From positions 2,697,001 through 2,761,000 of the forward strand of contig NZ_UGOD01000001.1 in NCBI RefSeq assembly GCF_900461525.1: a stretch of DNA of 64,000 nucleotides. Direction: 5' to 3'. Below the pieces are notes generated by a model. It made no database searches and was not told the origin of the DNA. It saw only the letters and a program-made list of their open reading frames with translations. Shown here piece by piece: positions 8,782-18,841 of this stretch. This DNA is from Legionella busanensis (GTDB taxonomy: Bacteria; Pseudomonadota; Gammaproteobacteria; Legionellales; Legionellaceae). Position numbers and translations under genes: made by a program. The stretch's first letter is position 1. The number at the start of each line of letters is the position of its first letter.

Positions 8782-9840
8782 TTGAAAGGTCGCGTGATTA
8801 GCTTAATATTATTTTTAAGTGTATTAATAGCATTTGCTTATTATTTATTTCCTAATCATAAAATCAAACAAGTAAGTTATAAGTTGCAACCCATCTTTGT
8901 TGAAACCTCTCCGCTAAAAGAAGCTGTATTTGCTAATCAATTTGAAACTATCGGCAGCTTAAGTAGTCTAGATAATATACAGATTAGTTCAGAGTTAGCG
9001 GGACAAATCGCTTCTATTCATTTTAAACCAGGCACGGTAGTACATAAGGGAACTTTATTAATTCAATTAGATGATACTGTTTTAAAAAGTGAATTAGCGA
9101 GTGCTAAAGCTAACCTATTATTAAGCGAATCAATTTACAAACGCAATCAAGAACTTGCTAAGCGAAAGCTTGCTTCCGAACAAGCCTTAGATACAGCCTT
9201 TGCAGATTTAAAAGAAAAACAAAACATTGTTAAAGTTAAAGAAGCACAATTACTTAAGCTAAGTCTACGAGCCCCCTTCACAGGAACGTTAGGTTCCCGA
9301 AAAGTTAGCGTTGGACAATATGTTAAAGTGGGTCAACCTTTAGTGAGTTTAATTGCTAATCAAAAACTTAAAGTTGAATATACTTTACCTGAGCACTTAA
9401 TTGCTCATATTAAAAAAGATCAAAAAGTGCAAGTTATCTCTGATGCTTTCCCAAAACACATTTATCAAGGTGTGGTTGATTATATTGCCCCTAACGTTGA
9501 TAACGAAACACGAACGATTGCTGTTGAAGCTTTAATTAATAATAAGGAAAATTTATTATCAGCTGGCCTCTTTGTACGTGTTAAACATCAAATTGGTGAG
9601 CCTAAAAAACGTTTTTTAATTCCTGAGGAAAGCGTTATCCCAACCATTAGTGGCCAAAAAGTTTTTATTTTAGATAATGGCAAAGCTATTACCAAACAAA
9701 TTAAAGTTGGTTCTCACTACGGTGCTATGATTGAAGTTCGTCATGGTCTAAAACCAACTGATATTGTCATTATCAGAGGACAACATAAGTTAAAAGAAGG
9801 TGTAGCTGTCCTTGCTAAAAACGAAGGGAAAATCGAGTGA
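8782..9840 (+). CDS. RND efflux periplasmic adaptor (membrane fusion protein)
   Basis: A 352-residue HlyD/AcrA-like adaptor linking an inner-membrane RND pump to an outer-membrane channel. The start is TTG, fixed by a strong AAAGGAGG eight bases upstream. An N-terminal hydrophobic anchor (ISLILFLSVLIAFAYYLF) is followed by the barrel-sandwich motif GQIASIHFKPGTVVHKG, an alpha-hairpin (about 105-145), LRAPFTGTLGSRKVSVGQYV, and the beta-barrel and membrane-proximal domains. Its stop overlaps the GTG start of the permease by four bases (GTGA), so the two are translationally coupled. No TolC-like gene is adjacent. Confidence 0.93.
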   Translation: MKGRVISLILFLSVLIAFAYYLFPNHKIKQVSYKLQPIFVETSPLKEAVFANQFETIGSLSSLDNIQISSELAGQIASIHFKPGTVVHKGTLLIQLDDTVLKSELASAKANLLLSESIYKRNQELAKRKLASEQALDTAFADLKEKQNIVKVKEAQLLKLSLRAPFTGTLGSRKVSVGQYVKVGQPLVSLIANQKLKVEYTLPEHLIAHIKKDQKVQVISDAFPKHIYQGVVDYIAPNVDNETRTIAVEALINNKENLLSAGLFVRVKHQIGEPKKRFLIPEESVIPTISGQKVFILDNGKAITKQIKVGSHYGAMIEVRHGLKPTDIVIIRGQHKLKEGVAVLAKNEGKIE

Positions 9841-12800
9841 ATTTGTCAGAATTTTGTATAAAGCGGCCTGTTTTTACGATTGTTTTATTAACTATGTTAA
9901 TTATTACAGGGCTCATTTATTTTCATAAGTTACCCATACGTCACCTGCCTAATATTGATAAACTCACTATAGCCATTACAACTAATTTTGACGGCGCAAG
10001 TCCTGACTTAATAGAAAAAGAAATTACCATTCCTATTGAGAATACCTTAGCGAGTATTCCGGGTGTTGATAGTATCCGCTCTGTGAGTTTATTAAGTCGC
10101 AGTCGTATTAATATTGAGTTCCAGTTAGGGGTAGATATCAACGAAGCAATCAATGATATTCGTAACAAAATGTCTGCTTTGCAAAACAAGTTGCCACTAG
10201 GTAGTCAAGCACCGACTGTCACCAAAAATGATGCAGATGCAACACCGCTCATGATTATTGGTTTTCATGACAAAGAAAAAAATGCATTAGAGATTACTGA
10301 TTATTTAGAGCGTCATATAAAACCTGCTCTACAAGAAATTCAAGGCGTTGGTGAAGTTATTTTTCATGGTGGTAGAAATTACGCAGTAAAAATAGAACTT
10401 GATCCAATAAAAATGGCAGCCCGCTATATCACTGTTGCCCAAATAAAGAAGGCACTAAATCAACAAAATATCGATATACCCAGTGGACAAATTAAAAGTA
10501 AAAATCGCTATTATACAGTTGTTACTCATGCCAAATTAAAAACTGCTCAACATTTTGGCGAATTAGTTATTGCTGAACGTGAGCATAATTTTATTCGCCT
10601 TTCAGATATTGCTAAAATCTCTGTTGGTAGTCAAAACGATGATAACTTACTACGTATTAATGGTAGGCCAGCTGTGGGGCTAGCTATTTTATCCCAATCA
10701 ACGGCAAATCCCTTAGAAGTTGCTCAGGCATTAAAAAGATCATTAAAGGAACTTGAAATTTCTTTTCCGCCTACCTTGAAGGCTAATATTGTATTTGATA
10801 CCACCCAATTCATTCAGCAATCCATTCACAAAGTGTATCGTACATTTTTTGAAGCAGCCTTGTTTGTTGGTTTAGTAGTTTTCTTATTTCTTGGTAATGT
10901 CAGGGCTGCTTTGATTCCAATCATCACCATACCAATTTGCTTAATAAGCGCCTTTTGGCCTATGGCGTGGTTAGGCTTTGAATTAAATACCCTAACCTTA
11001 TTAGCGATGGTATTAGCCATTGGACTTGTCGTTGATGATGCTATTGTTGTTGTAGAAAATTGTCATCGTCACTTAAAGTCAGGTTTATCCCCTTATAGCG
11101 CGGCTATCAGAGGCAGTAGAGAAATTGTCTTTGCCATTATTGCCATGACTATCACGTTAGCAGCTGTTTATGCACCTAGTGGCTTTGTTACGGGATTTAC
11201 CGGAAAACTATTTTTTCAATTCGGCGCAACATTAGCTATATGTGTGATTTTATCAGGTCTCATTGCCTTAACTTTGTCGCCTATGATGTGTTCCCAGTTA
11301 ATGCGGCATCAGGAAAATGCTTATAGCCAGTGGCTAAATACCTTTTTTACCACAGTAAGTAAACGCTATATTTTAAGCCTTGAAAAAATAATTAATAAAC
11401 CGCGCCTCTTACTTATCAGCGTTTTTTTAAGTAGTCTACTTGGGTTAGTTTGCTATCATTACCTACCAACTGAATTGGCACCTGCGGAAGATCAATCTTA
11501 TATTATTGCCCCACTGGCTTCTCCAACCAATGCAAGCACAGCTTATACGGATCACTACACGCATGAATTAGAGCAAATTTATGAAACAATACCTGAAAGA
11601 ACAGTTTACTTGTCATCTATAAAACCTGCTTCTGCTTTTAATTTATTACAATTAACGCCCTGGGATAAACGTAATCGTTCGCAAAAAGACATCACAGAAG
11701 AACTTCAGGAAAAAATGCAACAGATTACCGGTGTAAATGTTTTCCCTAGTAGTCCTAATCCTTTTGGAAATCATAGTGGTAATAATAGTCAATTCAGCGT
11801 TACTCTCCTTAGTAATACTATTTACTTACGCTTAAATGAAATCAGTAATGATATTGTTAAATTATTAACTGAACTACCCGAGTTAAGACAAATTAAAAAT
11901 AGCTTAGCTCTTGATAGTGAACAAATTAATATTGAGATTAATCGTCAATTAGCTGCTGATTTAGATGTCAACCTTGCTGATATTGCTGAATTACTATCGA
12001 CCATGTTAGGCGGTAATAATGCTGCTAACTTTAATTATGATGGGCAAACACATCAGGTTATCTTACAGTTAAAGCAAGCAGCGTTAAGCGATATATCTAT
12101 TATTAATAAACTTTATGTTCAAAGTGGGCGCGGTAAGATGATCCCACTTTCTAGTTTAGTAAAAATAAAAAATACAATTGGTCCTGATAGCCTTCCCCAT
12201 TTAAATCGATTCCGAGCATCAACTATTAGCGCAGAATTATCACCCAATGCTCATTTAGAAAAGGTTATTAAAGCAACTCAAAAAATACTCCAAGAAAAAT
12301 TACCTGAAGATGTTCAGTTTCGCTTTACAGGAAAAGTCAGAGATTATCTTGAATCGACTAATGATAGTTTATATGCTTTCTTATTAGCCTTATTATTTAT
12401 TTACCTTGTTTTAGCCGCGCAATTTGAAAGTTTCACTGATCCTTTAATTGTTTTACTTAGTGTACCCTTGTGTTTGGTTGGGGCCCTTTTTGCTCTTTAC
12501 TTAACCAAACAAAGTCTTTCTCTTTATAGTCACATTGGGATTATTACCTTAATTGGTTTAGTAACTAAGCATGGCATTATGATTACCGAGTTTGCCAATC
12601 AGCAGATAACACAAGGCATCGATAAAACAACAGCTCTGCTAAACAGTGCACGTATTCGTCTTCGTCCAATTTTAATGACAACTTTAGCGATGCTTTTAGG
12701 CGCCCTTCCTCTAGCTTTAGCAACTGGTGCAGGGGCAGAAAGTAGAAAACAATTAGGTATTGTTATTTTAGGCGGTATGTTAATTGGCACCTTATTTTCA

Positions 12801-12920
12801 CTTTATGTTGTTCCCTACGCTTATTTAAAATTATCTAAACGCACTTCTAAAAAAGAACAACCTTTTAAAGCCACGGTGGTTAAAAAAATGGCGCAAGAAA
12901 AATCGATATATTTGCAATGA
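9837..12920 (+). CDS. RND efflux transporter permease (HAE1-like)
   Basis: A 1027-residue proton-driven inner-membrane pump with the RND layout: TM1, a large periplasmic loop, TM2-6, TM7, a second loop and TM8-12. The start is GTG overlapping the adaptor stop. The family N-terminus (FCIKRPVFTIVLLTMLIITG) and the TM4 proton relay pair in GLVVDDAIVVVENCHRH are intact, as is the LTLSPMMCSQLM block. The second half repeats the fold (LVLAAQFESFTDPLIVLLSV, LIGLVTKHGIMITEFAN). Substrate cannot be told from sequence; drugs, lipids or small metabolites are possible. Confidence 0.94.
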   Translation: MNLSEFCIKRPVFTIVLLTMLIITGLIYFHKLPIRHLPNIDKLTIAITTNFDGASPDLIEKEITIPIENTLASIPGVDSIRSVSLLSRSRINIEFQLGVDINEAINDIRNKMSALQNKLPLGSQAPTVTKNDADATPLMIIGFHDKEKNALEITDYLERHIKPALQEIQGVGEVIFHGGRNYAVKIELDPIKMAARYITVAQIKKALNQQNIDIPSGQIKSKNRYYTVVTHAKLKTAQHFGELVIAEREHNFIRLSDIAKISVGSQNDDNLLRINGRPAVGLAILSQSTANPLEVAQALKRSLKELEISFPPTLKANIVFDTTQFIQQSIHKVYRTFFEAALFVGLVVFLFLGNVRAALIPIITIPICLISAFWPMAWLGFELNTLTLLAMVLAIGLVVDDAIVVVENCHRHLKSGLSPYSAAIRGSREIVFAIIAMTITLAAVYAPSGFVTGFTGKLFFQFGATLAICVILSGLIALTLSPMMCSQLMRHQENAYSQWLNTFFTTVSKRYILSLEKIINKPRLLLISVFLSSLLGLVCYHYLPTELAPAEDQSYIIAPLASPTNASTAYTDHYTHELEQIYETIPERTVYLSSIKPASAFNLLQLTPWDKRNRSQKDITEELQEKMQQITGVNVFPSSPNPFGNHSGNNSQFSVTLLSNTIYLRLNEISNDIVKLLTELPELRQIKNSLALDSEQINIEINRQLAADLDVNLADIAELLSTMLGGNNAANFNYDGQTHQVILQLKQAALSDISIINKLYVQSGRGKMIPLSSLVKIKNTIGPDSLPHLNRFRASTISAELSPNAHLEKVIKATQKILQEKLPEDVQFRFTGKVRDYLESTNDSLYAFLLALLFIYLVLAAQFESFTDPLIVLLSVPLCLVGALFALYLTKQSLSLYSHIGIITLIGLVTKHGIMITEFANQQITQGIDKTTALLNSARIRLRPILMTTLAMLLGALPLALATGAGAESRKQLGIVILGGMLIGTLFSLYVVPYAYLKLSKRTSKKEQPFKATVVKKMAQEKSIYLQ

Positions 12921-13066
12921 ATCAAGTGGGATATTTTTATGAGCCGTGAATTTACTGGGTGAAAATGCCGCCCATATTGATACAATAGATTCTGTCAACA
13001 TCATCACCGCCTGTGTTTTAGTCGACAACAGGATCATGAGTTTACAGTCTTTAACAACCCTATAAA
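12921..13066 (+). other. Gene-poor stretch with a short possible ORF after the RND operon
   Basis: A GTG-initiated frame beginning near 12947 runs about 39 codons to TAA at 13064 and contains LLGENAAHIDTIDSV and ITACVLVDNRIMS. There is no good ribosome site and the peptide matches nothing I know. It may be the tail of a lost gene rather than an expressed one. Confidence 0.15.
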
Positions 13067-13110
13067 TGAACCCTGACTCGCAAGATTTATACTATAACAT
13101 AATTCAATAA

Positions 13111-13142
13111 ATGGACCCCGCGGTCTTCGCCGCGGGGATTCA
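13111..13142. repeat. GC-rich palindromic repeat (variant of the 5.35-kb family)
   Basis: A perfect 8-bp stem CCCCGCGG / CCGCGGGG (13116-13123 and 13130-13137) with loop TCTTCG, flanked by AATGGA on the left and GAT on the right as in the copies at 5.35, 5.65 and 15.4 kb. It could also act as a hairpin in transcripts running off the RND operon. Confidence 0.7.
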
Positions 13143-13179
13143 CCAGTGATGATTTTCATAGAGTTAAGGGTAAATATTC

Positions 13180-13438
13180 GAAATTTGTTGGACTGCATTT
13201 TATTTAGCCCAACTTATGATAACTATTAAGTGGCCTGGGTGCAGTCCCATAAAGCCAGGACCCGGGTTTCACTTCGTTGCACCCAGGCTACTTGTTTCAT
13301 TTTTAATTAACTTATTAAAAGTTAAGCTTTCCATAAAAAATGAAGGTAGGTTGGGCTAAGCGTAGCGCAGCCCAACAAGAATTATAAGGCGTATTACATT
13401 TACATCATTTGTTGGGCCGCACTTTGTTTGGCCCAACC
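13180..13438. repeat. Cluster of three GTTGGGC-type hairpin repeats and one GCCTGGGTG-type repeat
   Basis: Hairpin repeats with arms GTTGG(G/A)C / G(C/T)CCAAC occur at about 13185-13212, 13350-13376 and 13408-13437. Between them, at 13232-13291, is a repeat with inverted ends GCCTGGGTGCA / TGCACCCAGGC and an internal ACCCGGGTTTCAC block. The same two families recur elsewhere in the window. They fill the space between the convergent RND operon and the subtilase gene; no coding sequence is seen here. Confidence 0.8.
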
Positions 13439-13458
13439 TCCTTTACTTTGTATCTAAA

Positions 13459-15132
13459 TTATTGATAGCAACCAATACCAGTCGTGCCAATAATATCGCA
13501 CTGTCTGAAACTTGAAGTATCTAAACTTAATTCAGCATGACCATAACGAGCAATAATTTCAGTGCCTTTCTTTTCTAAATTAACTTGCTGATAATTATCT
13601 TTAGCTTGACAAGCTGCTTTAGTTAACTGCCAATGAGCCAAGGATGATTGCACTGTTGCATTAGCAAATTGATACCCATTTTGACAAATTTTTAATGATA
13701 ACTCTTTATTAGAAGGAGCAGTAAAAATAACATCATAATTAGCTATTGCTGCTTTTACTGCATTATATGCATCTAATATTCCGTGACCACATGGCTTGGT
13801 ATCGACACAAGACTTATTAGCATCGCTTGATTGGCCAAAACCATGCGTTGTGGCGTAGAGGATGGTTTCTAATTTTTCAGGCGAAATATTATTATTCACA
13901 GCATAAATTAATCCTGCCACACCTGCTGCATGTGGAGCTGCCATACTTGTTCCTTGATAAAAGTCAAAACCAGAACCGTAATAACCACCACCCGGATTTA
14001 CAGTAGATAAAATCCCGCCATTCATTTTTCCATAACGCACATCACCACCAGGCGCTGCGAAACTAATACCTGGACCATAATTTGAATAATAAGCTCTTAA
14101 GCCTTCAGGGCCAACCGAAGCTACTTTAATAGCGCTATTACATACCGCAGGCGCATTATAGTGCTCCCATTGATTGTCATTGCCCGCCGCTACTGTAAGC
14201 ACCGCTCCTTTTTTTCGGGCAAAGGTTAATGCTTCTTGTAACGCTTCATCACAATGATCAATTTCTTTACCCGGTCTTTCATCAACGCCAAAACTCATAT
14301 TTAAAACTTTAGCTGGGTAAGGGTTATTTGGCGCACCAGGTACCTCACCACCAACTGCCCAATAAATTGCATTAATTACCTGACTTTCATAAAACATACC
14401 TGAGCCATCAGGAATTTTTACGGGTAATATTTTAAGATGTTCGCCAACCCCTAACATAATATTTCCTGACCCAGCAATTGTCCCTGCGACATGAGTGCCA
14501 TGATAAGATTTAGTTTCATCTAGTAAATTTTGATTATTGCCTGCGAAATTCCAACCCCACACTTTCCCTTTTTTATCTTTAATTAAACTATTACTTAAGT
14601 GTGGATTAAGTGCTATTCCTGTATCTAAAACAGCAACAACGATAGGTGAAGAGGCCTTACCAGTAGTCAGCGACCACGCACCGTCTCGAAGCCCTGCCGC
14701 TGATTCCAGCATGATACCACCTGGTGCTTTGAATTCGTCCCATTGCAATTCATGTGATAAACTATCACTGCCTTCAGGTGCGTCCATAACTGGCAGAGGT
14801 TTAAAATAACCAACGCGATCTTTAACTGCATATAACACAGCAGGATTACGTCGCAATGTCATAATAAAATCATCAACAGAGTCACCTGTTGCTAGCGACG
14901 CTATAGCTTTACGTTTTACTGTGAGTGTGTAGGCGCCTCCAGCAATAGGCGTTAGCGAATTGATAGGCATATTAAGAAGTTTACTAGCTGATTCTTTGGT
15001 CGCAAGACGCACTGAATCTGAATTTTTATATTTAATAATTATTCTCACAACCTCTTCTGGATCTGCTGCAATAGCTGATTGCCCAATCGACAGCAAGGCT
15101 AATCCTATTAGTGTTTTTTTATAACTTATCAT
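13459..15132 (-). CDS. Secreted subtilisin-like serine protease (S8)
   Basis: A 557-residue precursor with a signal peptide (LIGLALLSIGQSAIAA, cleavage near residue 22), an inhibitor-I9-like propeptide to about residue 115 and an S8 catalytic domain. The triad is complete: Asp in VVAVLDTGIA, His in YHGTHVAGTIAG and Ser in GTSMAAPHAAGVAGL; the oxyanion Asn region is in LTVAAGNDNQ. A CDTKPCGHG pair and a C-terminal domain of about 90 residues with several Cys follow (KICQNGYQF, FRQCDIIGTTGIGCYQ). The ATG has AAGGAG upstream. It is likely exported by type II secretion, which is inference. Confidence 0.95.
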   Translation of the reverse strand: MISYKKTLIGLALLSIGQSAIAADPEEVVRIIIKYKNSDSVRLATKESASKLLNMPINSLTPIAGGAYTLTVKRKAIASLATGDSVDDFIMTLRRNPAVLYAVKDRVGYFKPLPVMDAPEGSDSLSHELQWDEFKAPGGIMLESAAGLRDGAWSLTTGKASSPIVVAVLDTGIALNPHLSNSLIKDKKGKVWGWNFAGNNQNLLDETKSYHGTHVAGTIAGSGNIMLGVGEHLKILPVKIPDGSGMFYESQVINAIYWAVGGEVPGAPNNPYPAKVLNMSFGVDERPGKEIDHCDEALQEALTFARKKGAVLTVAAGNDNQWEHYNAPAVCNSAIKVASVGPEGLRAYYSNYGPGISFAAPGGDVRYGKMNGGILSTVNPGGGYYGSGFDFYQGTSMAAPHAAGVAGLIYAVNNNISPEKLETILYATTHGFGQSSDANKSCVDTKPCGHGILDAYNAVKAAIANYDVIFTAPSNKELSLKICQNGYQFANATVQSSLAHWQLTKAACQAKDNYQQVNLEKKGTEIIARYGHAELSLDTSSFRQCDIIGTTGIGCYQ

Positions 15133-15319
15133 TTATTCAACTCCTTAGTTGTTATCTTTGCTATCAATAGCTAACTACCGGACTTCCAGTATGAAATAGA
15201 AAATCAAAATCAACAAGTAAGTAAGTTCGACATACAAGTGAGGAAAGGTTTTTTGTGCAATTAAACGAACATTAAGCATTATTGCATGAAGGTAATGTCC
15301 TTAGTAGATAATTGATGTC

Positions 15320-15535
15320 ATTTATAGGTAGTTGATGTCATTCCCGCGTAGGCGGGAATCCATATGCAATGTACTTCTGTGCTAATTGATTGAATGGATC
15401 CCCGCCTGCGCGGGGATGACAGGTGAGAAGTAGCCTGGGTGCAACGAAGTGAAACCCAGGTTTCAGCCCTTTTGGACCTACACCCAGACTACCAGTGCCG
15501 TAAGTTAAGCTAAGCATAGCGCAACCCAACGGTTT
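15320..15535. repeat. Cluster of palindromic repeats upstream of the protease gene
   Basis: Two facing copies of the CCCGC / GCGGG palindrome lie at about 15331-15360 and 15392-15420. Then comes a GTAGCCTGGGTGCA element at 15430-15492 whose right arm is CACCCAGACTAC, then a decayed GTTGGGC-type hairpin near 15505-15532. The facing-palindrome spacing and flanking bases match the pair at 5.6 kb, which suggests the pair moves or is copied as a unit. No gene is seen here. Confidence 0.8.
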
Positions 15536-15638
15536 CAGTCATAAAACCTCTAGCATCTTCATCAACCGATAAATTAAGGACAACAGTAATTTATATACTA
15601 CACTTAGCGATAGGAAAACATCATTATAAGGATAAGCT

Positions 15639-15872
15639 ATGGTAAAATATAATGGTTCCCACCATGTCGTACCTAGTAAAGATGGCGGCTGGCTTGTTAA
15701 AAGGTCAGGTTCAAAACGGGCATTTCGTCGCTTTACTACCAAAAATGAAGCAGTCAAAGCAGCCAGAGAAATCAGCCGCAATCAAAATACAGAACTTTTT
15801 ATCCATAATAAAGAGGGGAAAATTGAATTAAAAGATAGCCATGGTCATGATACATTTCCTCCTGCTGGCTGA
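15639..15872 (+). CDS. DUF2188-family small protein
   Basis: A 77-residue protein with the DUF2188 signature: HHVVPSKDGGWLVKRSGSKRA, then FTTKNEAVKAAREISRNQ, then a strand with ELFIHNKEGKI and the His-rich DSHGHD near the end. AAGGA lies six bases upstream of the ATG. It stands alone between repeats and a kinase gene. The family is widespread and small; its function is unknown. Confidence 0.88.
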   Translation: MVKYNGSHHVVPSKDGGWLVKRSGSKRAFRRFTTKNEAVKAAREISRNQNTELFIHNKEGKIELKDSHGHDTFPPAG

Positions 15873-16205
15873 GGATAGATTTCTCCAAATACGGGTATTA
15901 AAGGACAATTTATCCTAAAAAGGTCTGCAAAAATGCTCACCTACTTTATGTACACCGAGCCCCTTCAGCTTTTTTCGACGAACGTTATCTCTTTATTAGC
16001 CGTTTCTGACGTCTAATCTTTTCTTTAGACTTGGCTTAGCAACTAACTTATCAACCAAACAGCAAGTAATTTCTTTTTTTTCTTTAATTTAATACAACAT
16101 TTAAATTTTCCTATTAATTTCTAAAATTTTTGCTTCTCTATTTAAGACTTTTATTGGTATGGTTAATCCTTGATAAGATTATAAAAGGACTAGCGAGGTG
16201 AAAAA
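15873..16205. other. Gene-free region upstream of the kinase gene
   Basis: About 330 bp with no coding frame supported on either strand. It becomes strongly AT-rich from 16070 and ends with a ribosome site (GAGGTGA) just before the kinase ATG, so it should hold the kinase promoter. I cannot define the promoter elements with confidence. Confidence 0.4.
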
Positions 16206-17786
16206 ATGAAAAATTTATCAAAATTACAAACAAAAAATTTAATTAACTTTTTTGCTAGTCAAACACGAACCAATGTCTGGAAAAAAAATCAGATTTATAC
16301 ACTTGCTGATAATACATCTATTCTATTTAACTATGATGTCGTTCGGCGCAAATGCAAAGATGGGCAAGATGTACGCTACGAATTTATTAGCCCACATCTC
16401 CTTAATTCTGGCAGTGTGGGTAAGATATTTGATGTTTTAGCTACCTTAGCTATTAAAAAGGATAAAATACATTTTAAACAATACGGTTACAATGGCAAAA
16501 GTCGAGTCGTTAAAATACAGCAGCACGATGAGGATCATCCACCTCTCTCAGCCATGAAAGAATACCGTTTAACCAAACAAGCTAATCATCTAGCAATGAA
16601 AGAACCGGTTTTTGATAATACAAATACAAGTTATACAATTATGGAGAAACTCAAAGGTTGTGAACTTTTCGATGTTATTTTCGACGATTTAAAAAGAAAA
16701 CGGATCTTAACGTTAAATGAGCGAGTTGAATTAACTTATGCGCTTTTAAAAGCGCTCAAATTACAGGTTACCGATAAAAATATCATTCATCGAGATATTA
16801 AACCTGAAAATATTTTTGTTGATCTTAATCGACCAATTAAAGTCACTATCTTTGATTATGGTTTAAGCACATTCGTTAATTACAATGATCATAAACTTGT
16901 AGGTACACCAGGTTATATACCGCCAGAAATCTTTGAGCGTGGAGAACAAACGCCAGCACTTGATATTTTTTCTATGGGTCAAGTAATTGCTTTACTTTGG
17001 CATGCAAACACAGGTCTTTTTACTGAATCACCCCTAGACAATATGTATGAAGTATATGAACAATCAAAGCATGCTGACCTTAGTGGTTTGTATCAGGGTA
17101 TTAATGGCTTAGATAGAAGTACTCAAATGATAATTCGTGATATGTTAAAATACATGCTAGAAGCAGAAAGTCATAACCGTATATCAATTACAGCCGCTCT
17201 TAATCTATTTACGCCTATCTATCATAAATATCTTCTGCCCCCTGAGCCAGTACGACTTAAATTAGACGCCAAAGTTAATTCAGCTAAAGCACAATTTGCT
17301 AAAATCACAGCCAAACTTGCTGAATTAGATTCATATAGTCAAAACTTGAATTTACAAAGTAAACCTAAGGAGGCTATTAAATTAAATAATTTAAGCCAAC
17401 AAATTAAATTAAAACTAACTAAGTTACAAAAAAGTGATTACGATACTTTTGCTGATAAATTAGATAATTATTTAAAAGAAATTTTACATAAAATAACCCA
17501 CTTGCAGATTCACTACGCTAATTATAAAGATATTGTTCAATCATTATCTAATCTTTTTACCATGCTAAACGAGGTACATGCTTATTTTGGCAAGCCTGTT
17601 CATACCAACCCTATGGCAAATAATAAAGCTTTGTTTTTTAATAGGCCACATGTAACTTCTAGCCGACTTAATGAAAAATATTCGCTTCCTGCGCAAATAA
17701 AAGTTACTAACTGTAAAGTACTTCATCAAATTGAACAGGTAGCTAATCCTAGTACTGAAGCATCAATACAGTTACCTGTTTGTTAA
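16206..17786 (+). CDS. Eukaryotic-type Ser/Thr protein kinase, candidate translocated effector
   Basis: A 526-residue protein with an N-terminal kinase domain and a helical C-terminal half. Visible features are a glycine-rich loop (NSGSVGKIFD, about 67-76), the ATP lysine in VVKI (Lys103), a helix-C Glu in MKEYRL (Glu119), the catalytic loop HRDIKPENIF (Asp197), the metal motif as DYG instead of DFG (217-219), GTPGYIPPE (233-241) and a downstream DIFSMGQVI. All key residues are present, so activity is plausible. Residues after about 345 are coiled-coil-like. There is no signal peptide or membrane segment. This resembles the LegK group of Dot/Icm effectors, but translocation is inferred only. 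A good ribosome site precedes the start. Confidence 0.88.
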   Translation: MKNLSKLQTKNLINFFASQTRTNVWKKNQIYTLADNTSILFNYDVVRRKCKDGQDVRYEFISPHLLNSGSVGKIFDVLATLAIKKDKIHFKQYGYNGKSRVVKIQQHDEDHPPLSAMKEYRLTKQANHLAMKEPVFDNTNTSYTIMEKLKGCELFDVIFDDLKRKRILTLNERVELTYALLKALKLQVTDKNIIHRDIKPENIFVDLNRPIKVTIFDYGLSTFVNYNDHKLVGTPGYIPPEIFERGEQTPALDIFSMGQVIALLWHANTGLFTESPLDNMYEVYEQSKHADLSGLYQGINGLDRSTQMIIRDMLKYMLEAESHNRISITAALNLFTPIYHKYLLPPEPVRLKLDAKVNSAKAQFAKITAKLAELDSYSQNLNLQSKPKEAIKLNNLSQQIKLKLTKLQKSDYDTFADKLDNYLKEILHKITHLQIHYANYKDIVQSLSNLFTMLNEVHAYFGKPVHTNPMANNKALFFNRPHVTSSRLNEKYSLPAQIKVTNCKVLHQIEQVANPSTEASIQLPVC

Positions 17787-17802
17787 GAACCTGGTTTTAG
17801 AG

Positions 17803-18777
17803 TTAGCTAGTTTTTTTACTATCTGGCGCAAAATGAAATAAAGGATCGCCCTCATTAACTAAAGGCGCGGTTGATTTAGCAACAATAGTACCTGCACAAG
17901 GTGCTTTTACTTGCTGAGCTGAATCGAGATCGAAAGGATCTAATATCTCAGCAAGTACTTGATTTTTCTTAATATGACCATTAATTGGTTTATAATTTAA
18001 TAATAAGCCGCCAGCAGGTGCTCTAATCCAAATTAACTCACGGTAATAAGTAGGCTTACTTCGCTTTTTAGACCACTTGCCGTTAATCATGTCAAGGCCA
18101 GCCAATACATTTAGAACACTTTGTAAACCTATTTCAATGCATTCATCATTTATTTTTTCTGCTTCACCTGCCTCAAACACTAATAAGGGAATACTAAGTT
18201 TCATAGTAAATCCCCGTAACGATTTCTTTCTAACAGGACTATCAATAATGCTAACACCAAACGCTTCTGCTAAATCGCATAACTTTTCCATAGAAGTATC
18301 AATACGGACTTGCGGCATGTTAAATAAATTTTTTCCTCCTGAATGTAGATCAAGCCCATAATCACATTTTTTAATAATGTCCTCACTAAGGAAATAAGCA
18401 AGTCGTGATGCTAATTGACCTTTTTTACTTCCGGGGAAAGCTCGGTTAATATCTTGGCCTGCGGCTTGGCGTGTTTTTAAAATTAAGCCAAAAGGATTTG
18501 CAACAGGCACCGTAATTAATGTTCCTTTTAATTTTTTTAATGCCTGATGCTTATGAAGACGGTTAATAATTTCTATACCATTAAGTTCATTGCCATGTAA
18601 GGTACTTAATATAAAAAACCTAGGCCCTGCCTCTTTACCATGGAAAATATGAATAGGCACTTTCATACGCCGGCTGGTATAAAAATTGGAAAAATCACAA
18701 AGAATTGTATGCATTTTCCCAGGAGCAATGATTTCACTGCAAAGAGTAAAAGGCTTATTTATCTTCCTGTTTGCCAT
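17803..18777 (-). CDS. Succinylglutamate desuccinylase/aspartoacylase-family zinc hydrolase
   Basis: A 324-residue M14-like metallohydrolase. The zinc ligands are visible: His and Glu in LHGNELNGIE and a second His in DYGLDLHSGG. The arginine-bearing TRQAAGQDINRAFPG follows the family pattern, and a catalytic Glu lies in LVFEAGEAEK. The C-terminal domain is beta-rich (LIWIRAPAGGLLLNYKPING, CAGTIVAKSTAPLVNEGDPL), a lipoyl-like barrel seen in the AstE/AspA group. Likely reaction: release of an acyl or amino-acid group from an N-acyl or peptide substrate; the true substrate is not deducible. It converges on the kinase gene with a 16-bp gap. Confidence 0.85.
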   Translation of the reverse strand: MANRKINKPFTLCSEIIAPGKMHTILCDFSNFYTSRRMKVPIHIFHGKEAGPRFFILSTLHGNELNGIEIINRLHKHQALKKLKGTLITVPVANPFGLILKTRQAAGQDINRAFPGSKKGQLASRLAYFLSEDIIKKCDYGLDLHSGGKNLFNMPQVRIDTSMEKLCDLAEAFGVSIIDSPVRKKSLRGFTMKLSIPLLVFEAGEAEKINDECIEIGLQSVLNVLAGLDMINGKWSKKRSKPTYYRELIWIRAPAGGLLLNYKPINGHIKKNQVLAEILDPFDLDSAQQVKAPCAGTIVAKSTAPLVNEGDPLFHFAPDSKKTS

Positions 18778-18841
18778 GGGTTATCCCTAGAAATGCTCTT
18801 TATTAGGCTTCTTTAAGTATAGTGAAAAATTTGCATCAATA

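Noticed and set aside
15338-15529. Minus-strand 63-codon ORF
   Set aside because: It is read from the repeat cluster (the same CHPRAGGDP string as at 5.4 kb).
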